Assembly (NCBI GenBank): GCA_046336825.1
Contig: JBKDFX010000060.1
Span: 1 to 9,904 of the forward strand
Reading direction: 5' to 3'
Source: Ga0074139 sp046336825
Lineage (GTDB): Bacteria > Bdellovibrionota > Bdellovibrionia > Bdellovibrionales > Bdellovibrionaceae
Length of the DNA: 9,904 nt
The first letter of the stretch is position 1. Each line of letters begins with the position of its first letter. A program made the position numbers and the translations under genes. Below the pieces are notes generated by a model. The model was not told the origin of the DNA and did not search any database. It worked only from the letters and a program-made list of their open reading frames with translations. Shown here in pieces: positions 6,276-9,904 of this stretch.

Positions 6276-6575
6276 CTAAATCGATTTTTTTACTTTAATT
6301 TTATAGATGTCAATTTTCTTCTTAAGAGTATTGCGATTAATACCAAGCATCTGAGCGGTTTTAACTTGGTTACCATTGAAGGATCGCAAAGCCAGCTCCA
6401 GGAGTGGACGCTCGACCTGTTCCATCACGATATCGTAGAGTCCGTTCAGCTCAACATCAGCTTCTTTCTGCTGAGTGAAAAGAACTTCAAGTTTACTCTT
6501 AACCAACTTTTCCAGGCTCACAGCTTGGAGGTTGGCAACAAAAAGATGATCAGAACTATTCAAATTTGGTGTCAT
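6276..6575 (-). CDS. fis: Fis-family nucleoid-associated DNA-binding protein
   Basis: A 99-aa protein, almost exactly the length of enteric Fis (98 aa), and collinear with it. A variable N-terminus (1-20) is followed by a helix LEKLVKSKLEVLF (21-33), a dimerisation helix LYDIVMEQVERPLLELALR (46-64) matching LYELVLAEVEQPLLD of E. coli Fis, and the helix-turn-helix GNQVKTAQMLGINRNTLKKK (68-87). There is no sigma-54 AAA or receiver domain, so this is a stand-alone Fis and not a truncated NtrC protein. Fis dimers bend DNA and influence replication, recombination and rRNA promoters. Which of these apply here is not known. The ATG (6575) follows the queE stop by six bases, with GGAG at 6590-6587, so it is cotranscribed with queE; dnaB follows after 97 nt. 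Confidence 0.9.
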   Translation of the reverse strand: MTPNLNSSDHLFVANLQAVSLEKLVKSKLEVLFTQQKEADVELNGLYDIVMEQVERPLLELALRSFNGNQVKTAQMLGINRNTLKKKIDIYKIKVKKSI

Positions 6576-6581
6576 TAATTA

Positions 6582-7220
6582 CTATACTCCGCGTGTGTCG
6601 GGAGACCAAATATACTTGTGCAGCTGAATTTGCAACCGTGCATTTGATTTTTTCTCCAAAATTTTTTCTGCCAACCAGGTTTCGCTCACTTGGCCGAATG
6701 ATGGACTGTATAAAACTTCAAATTTTAGAAATAAATCATGTTGACGACAAAAATTTTCTGACCATTCAAGATCTTTTTCTGAACAAATCACAAACTTGAA
6801 TTCAGTTGTTGATTTTGCAAATTGTAAATTACTTTGAAGAAAAGAATCGGGTTCCCCACTGTCGGGAGTTTTTACGTCCAGAATGATTTTCACTCGAGAA
6901 TCCACGTTCTCTATGGATTTTGAGCCGCTTGTTTCCAGAGAAACCAAATAATCCAAGTCACAAAGTTGTTTCATAAAGGGAAGCGATTCTTTTTGAAGGA
7001 GGGGTTCACCACCAGTGATGCAAACAAAACGAGTTCCATGAGAAGCAATTTCTTCAAGTAGTTGTTCTTGCGAACGAAAATCGCCTTCATAATACGAGTA
7101 TTTTGTATCGCAGTAAGTGCAGCGCAAATTACAGCCCGTGGTTCTCACAAAAACTGTGGGATGGCCGACGTAGGAGGTTTCCCCTTGGATACTGTAGAAA
7201 ATCTCATTTATTTTTAGCAT
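6582..7220 (-). CDS. queE: 7-carboxy-7-deazaguanine synthase (radical SAM)
   Basis: A 212-aa QueE, which converts 6-carboxy-tetrahydropterin to 7-carboxy-7-deazaguanine on the route to preQ0 and queuosine in tRNA. It shows the N-terminal EIFYSIQGET (6-15) and the cluster-binding C30-x3-C34-x2-C37 in CNLRCTYCDT, the radical-SAM CX3CX2C arrangement. The SAM-contacting TGGEP is at 69-73, and the end QIQLHKYIW...TRGV is typical of the family. The length is usual for short QueE forms. The ATG at 7220 has no strong Shine-Dalgarno. No other queuosine gene (queC, queD, queF, folE) is in the window, so the pathway must be completed elsewhere. It is the promoter-proximal gene of a queE-fis(-dnaB) transcription unit, divergent from ftsK. 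Confidence 0.96.
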   Translation of the reverse strand: MLKINEIFYSIQGETSYVGHPTVFVRTTGCNLRCTYCDTKYSYYEGDFRSQEQLLEEIASHGTRFVCITGGEPLLQKESLPFMKQLCDLDYLVSLETSGSKSIENVDSRVKIILDVKTPDSGEPDSFLQSNLQFAKSTTEFKFVICSEKDLEWSENFCRQHDLFLKFEVLYSPSFGQVSETWLAEKILEKKSNARLQIQLHKYIWSPDTRGV

Positions 7221-7313
7221 ATCAGGACTCTGGTCTTGCCGAGGCTCGCGACTGAAGTCAAGGGCCAGACAGAGAAACTACCCCGGACCGCCTCAACCAA
7301 GTAAGTTATTTAA
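7221..7313. promoter_or_regulatory. Divergent intergenic region between queE and ftsK
   Basis: The 93-nt gap must carry control signals for both genes. A TTGACT (7261-7256, minus) resembles a -35 box for queE, but no good -10 lies 16-18 bases away. TCTGGTCTT (7229-7237) can pair with AGGGCCAGA (7261-7269), nine pairs with two G-U, enclosing a short inverted repeat GACT-GA-AGTC (7250-7259). I found no preQ1 riboswitch consensus ahead of queE. Confidence 0.3.
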
Positions 7314-9650
7314 ATGAGTCAGATATTTAAAAAGTTCAAAACGGATATTTTAGCTATTTCACTTCTTGCTGTGGGAGTGTTTCTAGCGCTCGCTTTGGTG
7401 AGCTACCAGCCGACAGACCCCTCATTTAATTCATTAGGGAAAACACTAGCAGCTAAAAACTTTTGTGGTGTGTTTGGTTCATTTTTAGCAGACCTGATGT
7501 ATCAGTTCTTCGGCATTGCGGCTTGGCTTTTTGTTCTCGCCTTTATCAGCATGTCGGTTCGCATATTTCGTGGCGAAAATGTGAATTTTAAAAATGTAAG
7601 AACTCTGTGGGGAGTTCTTCTCGTGGTGACAACCACAAGTTTATTGTCTCTTTATTGGTCTGAAGTTAAATTTTTTGATCAGCAAATTCATATAGGCGGC
7701 CTCCTTGGCCTAGGTGTTTCTTTTGCTTTGACCAAAGCTTTTAATTTCGTAGGTGTTCAAGTTGTTCTATGGGCGCTTTTTGGGATTCTGATCGTTTTTT
7801 ACTCTGAAAAAAATGTGAATGAGATAGCAGACCTTTTTTACGCAGGGGTGCGAACGACCCTCGCAGCTTTGAAAAAAGGCTTTGTGAAAAAGCCAGGAGT
7901 TGTAGTTCAAAAAAGAGATCATCAAAGAACGAGTGGAGAGCTTCAGCTGAAGCTCTTTGCAAGTTCGCCAGAGGATTTATCTAAAGAAAAAACAGACAGA
8001 GAAAAGACAGAAAAAGAGAGATCAGAGATAGATCATTCTGATGAGGACGAAGAAAAAACAAGCCACGATGATTTTCAAATCACCACCGTTAAAAGAAAAG
8101 TCACACTGAAGGCAAAGCCTCCACGCAGAATTGAAAGTTGGAACATGCCTCGAATCACTCTTCTTGAAGACCCACCCGCCACTCGAGTTCGAATTGACGA
8201 AAGAGAGATCAAGCGTAAAGCAGAATTGATGGTGGATAAATTGAAGCGTTTCGGAATAGAAGGAAGCGTAACGGATGCAAAGCCAGGCCCCTTGGTTACA
8301 CTTTATGAGTTTAAACCCAACGATGATGTTAAAATTAGTAAAATTGGTGAGCTCGAAGAAGATTTGTCATTAGCCCTGAGCGCGGATTCCATTCGTTACG
8401 TGGGACAAATTCCTGGTCGTGATGTGATAGGAATTGAAACCTCAAATGCCAAGCGTGAAACTGTTTATTATAAAGATCTGGTCGCCGAGGAAGACTTTTG
8501 GCGTGATGATGTGACTTTGCCCATGGCTCTTGGAAGACAGGTCAATGGTGAATCTAAAATTGTGGATTTACGTAAGATGCCGCATCTTCTTATCGCAGGA
8601 ACAACGGGATCTGGAAAATCAGTCTTTGTCGGATCCATCATCACAGGGCTTCTTTTTCGGCACTCACCTAAAACGCTAAAGCTAGTTTTAATCGATCCCA
8701 AAATGGTGGATTTGGCAGCTTTTTCAAAAGTTCCTCACATGGCACTTCCCCACATAACAGACTCAAGAAAGGCCGTGGGTGCCCTCAAATGGGCTGTGAA
8801 AGAAATGGAAAAGCGATATCGATCACTTTCAAAATTTGGCGTCGAGAAAATTGAGAAATTTAATGAAAAGATTTTGACTCTTACAGCTGAAGAAATTCTT
8901 GAACACGAAAAAATAAATCAAGAGTTGGATGCCGAGGCCAGAACAAGAAATGAAACTTACCATTATCAAACACTACCTTTCATCGTCATTATCGTGGATG
9001 AACTTGCAGACTTAATGGTGGTGGCCAAGCAAGATGTTGAGCAGCCTATTCAAAGGCTAACTCAGATGGCGAGAGCTTGTGGAATGCACCTCATTATTGC
9101 AACACAATCTCCACGAAAAGATGTTGTAACGGGACTCATAAAAACAAATATTCCAGGTCGAATAGCTTTGAAAGTGGCCTCAAAAACGGATTCTCGGATT
9201 ATTCTAGATGCTGCGGGAGCTGAGAGACTTTTACCCAATGGGGATATGTTGTTCTTGGCCCCAGGTGTTAATACACCCATGCGTCATCATGGCCCCTATC
9301 TAAAAGATGCTGAAACTCAAAGTGTCGTGAAATTTTGGTCAGAGCAAGGTGAGCCTGACTATGACCCCATGGGACTGCGCATTCTCGAAGGCAATGAGAC
9401 GAATCCAGAAAATGGAGCCACCGGTGGAGATTCTTTTGAAGATGAAGAACAAGATCAAATGTACGATCAAATTCTCTCGTGGACTTCGGCTCAGAAAGAA
9501 GTCAGTGCTTCACTTTTACAGAGAAAGTTTCGACTTGGATATCCTCGGGCGGCGCGGATTATAGAGATTTTTGAAAGCCAAGGAGTTGTGGGCCCTGCTA
9601 ATGGTAGCAAACCGCGCCAGGTTCTTGTGAATAACTTGCGAGAAATCTAG
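7314..9650 (+). CDS. ftsK: DNA translocase FtsK
   Basis: A 778-aa FtsK/SpoIIIE-type septal DNA pump that moves chromosome ends during division and activates XerCD resolution. The N-terminal membrane domain has about four helices, near 12-30, 62-83, 98-115 and 128-164. The linker (about 165-275) is short and highly charged (Lys/Glu/Asp/Arg), unlike the very long Pro/Gln linker of E. coli FtsK. The alpha domain is about 285-390, followed by the RecA-like motor: Walker A AGTTGSGKS (428-436, Lys435) and Walker B FIVIIVDELADLM (Asp562, Glu563). RxxLDxxGAExLL is present, then PNGDML where many homologues have G-x-GDML. The C-terminal winged-helix gamma domain (715-778, SLLQRKFRLGYPRAARIIE and VVGPANGSKPRQVLV) reads KOPS-type polarity sequences. 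The ATG at 7314 has a weak ribosome binding site but no better start precedes the first helix. A lipoprotein gene follows by 45 nt. Confidence 0.97.
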   Translation: MSQIFKKFKTDILAISLLAVGVFLALALVSYQPTDPSFNSLGKTLAAKNFCGVFGSFLADLMYQFFGIAAWLFVLAFISMSVRIFRGENVNFKNVRTLWGVLLVVTTTSLLSLYWSEVKFFDQQIHIGGLLGLGVSFALTKAFNFVGVQVVLWALFGILIVFYSEKNVNEIADLFYAGVRTTLAALKKGFVKKPGVVVQKRDHQRTSGELQLKLFASSPEDLSKEKTDREKTEKERSEIDHSDEDEEKTSHDDFQITTVKRKVTLKAKPPRRIESWNMPRITLLEDPPATRVRIDEREIKRKAELMVDKLKRFGIEGSVTDAKPGPLVTLYEFKPNDDVKISKIGELEEDLSLALSADSIRYVGQIPGRDVIGIETSNAKRETVYYKDLVAEEDFWRDDVTLPMALGRQVNGESKIVDLRKMPHLLIAGTTGSGKSVFVGSIITGLLFRHSPKTLKLVLIDPKMVDLAAFSKVPHMALPHITDSRKAVGALKWAVKEMEKRYRSLSKFGVEKIEKFNEKILTLTAEEILEHEKINQELDAEARTRNETYHYQTLPFIVIIVDELADLMVVAKQDVEQPIQRLTQMARACGMHLIIATQSPRKDVVTGLIKTNIPGRIALKVASKTDSRIILDAAGAERLLPNGDMLFLAPGVNTPMRHHGPYLKDAETQSVVKFWSEQGEPDYDPMGLRILEGNETNPENGATGGDSFEDEEQDQMYDQILSWTSAQKEVSASLLQRKFRLGYPRAARIIEIFESQGVVGPANGSKPRQVLVNNLREI

Positions 9651-9662
9651 AATGCCTCTATC

Positions 9663-9692
9663 CTCACTATCAAAAGTGAGATGGGGCAACCC
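9663..9692 (+). repeat. Two small adjacent hairpins between ftsK and the lipoprotein gene
   Basis: CTCACT (9663-9668) and AGTGAG (9675-9680) are perfect complements around a 6-nt loop. Directly after, GGG-GCAA-CCC (9683-9692) would form a 3-bp stem with a GNRA-type loop. There is no T run, so this is not a normal intrinsic terminator. It may influence mRNA stability or access to the ATG at 9696. Short stems like these can occur by chance. Confidence 0.3.
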
Positions 9693-9695
9693 GGT

Positions 9696-9818
9696 ATGAT
9701 ATGGCAAAAACTAGTAATTTATTTTCTCGCATTTTGGGTCGTTTGCAGCTGCGGAGTGAAGGGGAAGCCCCTGCCGCCGCTGAAGAAAACAGAATCAACC
9801 CAACACCTAAAGCCGTAA
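9696..9818 (+). CDS. Short putative lipoprotein (CGVKGKPLPP type)
   Basis: A 40-codon frame with a clear lipoprotein signal peptide: M-I-W-Q-K, a hydrophobic core (6-16), and lipobox VCSC with Cys19 as the lipidation site. The mature start CGVKGKPLPP recalls the small C-G-x-K-G-P lipoproteins of the LptM/YifL type, which assist LPS-transport assembly in the outer membrane. That link rests on a short motif only. The frame ends at TAA (9816-9818). The overlapping -1 frame is open to the window edge and looks more coding after this stop, so the full protein may be longer if a frameshift or indel is involved. A purine-rich GGGG (9683-9686) lies nine bases before the ATG. The signal peptide is convincing; the end of the gene is not. 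Confidence 0.62.
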   Translation: MIWQKLVIYFLAFWVVCSCGVKGKPLPPLKKTESTQHLKP

Positions 9819-9904
9819 TTGAAACAAAGAAAGAAGAAGTCGATTCGTTTTCGCTATACTCTGGATCAGGAAACCTGTTTGCCATCAAAATGATAGCAGA
9901 TGAA
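9701..9904 (+). CDS. Overlapping -1 frame open to window end, possible continuation of the lipoprotein
   Basis: From an ATG at 9701 this frame runs 68 codons without a stop to the edge. Its first 39 codons lie on top of the lipoprotein frame and look like an off-frame reading. After about 9815 it reads plausibly, IETKKEEVDSFSLYSGSGN then LFAIKMIADE, with codon use like neighbouring genes. Two explanations seem likely: the lipoprotein continues here after a -1 shift (true indel, sequencing error or recoding), or this is a separate gene starting inside the lipoprotein frame. No good ribosome binding site precedes 9701. I do not recognise the protein. The SLY...GNLF wording faintly recalls the mature start of FlgH-type lipoproteins, but this is too weak to use as a call. 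Confidence 0.35.
   Translation, partial: MAKTSNLFSRILGRLQLRSEGEAPAAAEENRINPTPKAVIETKKEEVDSFSLYSGSGNLFAIKMIADE

Noticed and set aside
7221..7313. preQ1 riboswitch ahead of queE
   Set aside because: I looked for the preQ1-I hairpin with its A-rich tail and C-rich loop on the minus strand and saw no match; only a partial pairing of unknown meaning exists.
1..9904. Mobile element, prophage, CRISPR array, toxin-antitoxin pair or defence island
   Set aside because: No transposase, integrase, Cas, direct-repeat array or toxin-like gene pair was seen; nearly all of the window is accounted for by core genes.

Overview
The window is mostly conserved housekeeping DNA from a Gram-negative bacterium. 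The best guess is a Bdellovibrio-like member of the former Deltaproteobacteria. The reasons are a DUF2232 membrane protein wedged between rpsF and rplI (an arrangement known from delta-proteobacterial genomes), a Fis-type nucleoid protein, an FHA signalling protein, a lipoprotein signal peptide, a moderately low GC content judged by eye, and frequent GTG/TTG starts with weak ribosome binding sites. This placement is inference; no rRNA or other phylogenetic marker was compared.

Layout. Positions 1-2400 (minus strand) hold a tightly coupled three-gene set: a two-FHA-like-domain protein (2400-1711), an alpha/beta hydrolase (1711-824) and a DMT/EamA transporter (827-1, cut by the left edge). Their junctions are a TAGTG and a GTGA overlap. 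A 143-nt divergent intergenic region (2401-2543) carries a perfect 6-2-6 inverted repeat and a leader hairpin. Next come rpsF, a DUF2232 membrane protein and rplI on the plus strand (2544-4328), closed by a strong intrinsic terminator (4357-4394). rpsR, usually found beside rpsF, is absent here.

From 4403 to 7220 the minus strand carries, in transcription order, queE, fis, dnaB and an unrecognised 68-aa protein with a near-perfect Shine-Dalgarno sequence. dnaB therefore converges on rplI instead of following it, as is common elsewhere. A short divergent region (7221-7313) separates queE from ftsK (7314-9650, plus), the septal DNA translocase. After ftsK there is a small hairpin and a short lipoprotein frame (9696-9818). 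A -1 frame overlaps the lipoprotein and stays open to the window end, which suggests a frameshift, an indel or an unusual overlap.

The genes group by role. Translation: S6, L9, and QueE for queuosine tRNA modification. Replication and segregation: DnaB, Fis, FtsK. Envelope: DMT transporter, DUF2232 protein, lipoprotein. I see no CRISPR array, insertion sequence, prophage, tRNA or obvious defence system. The less ordinary items are the FHA-hydrolase-transporter operon, the orphan 68-aa gene, the missing rpsR with inverted dnaB, and the frame conflict at the right edge.
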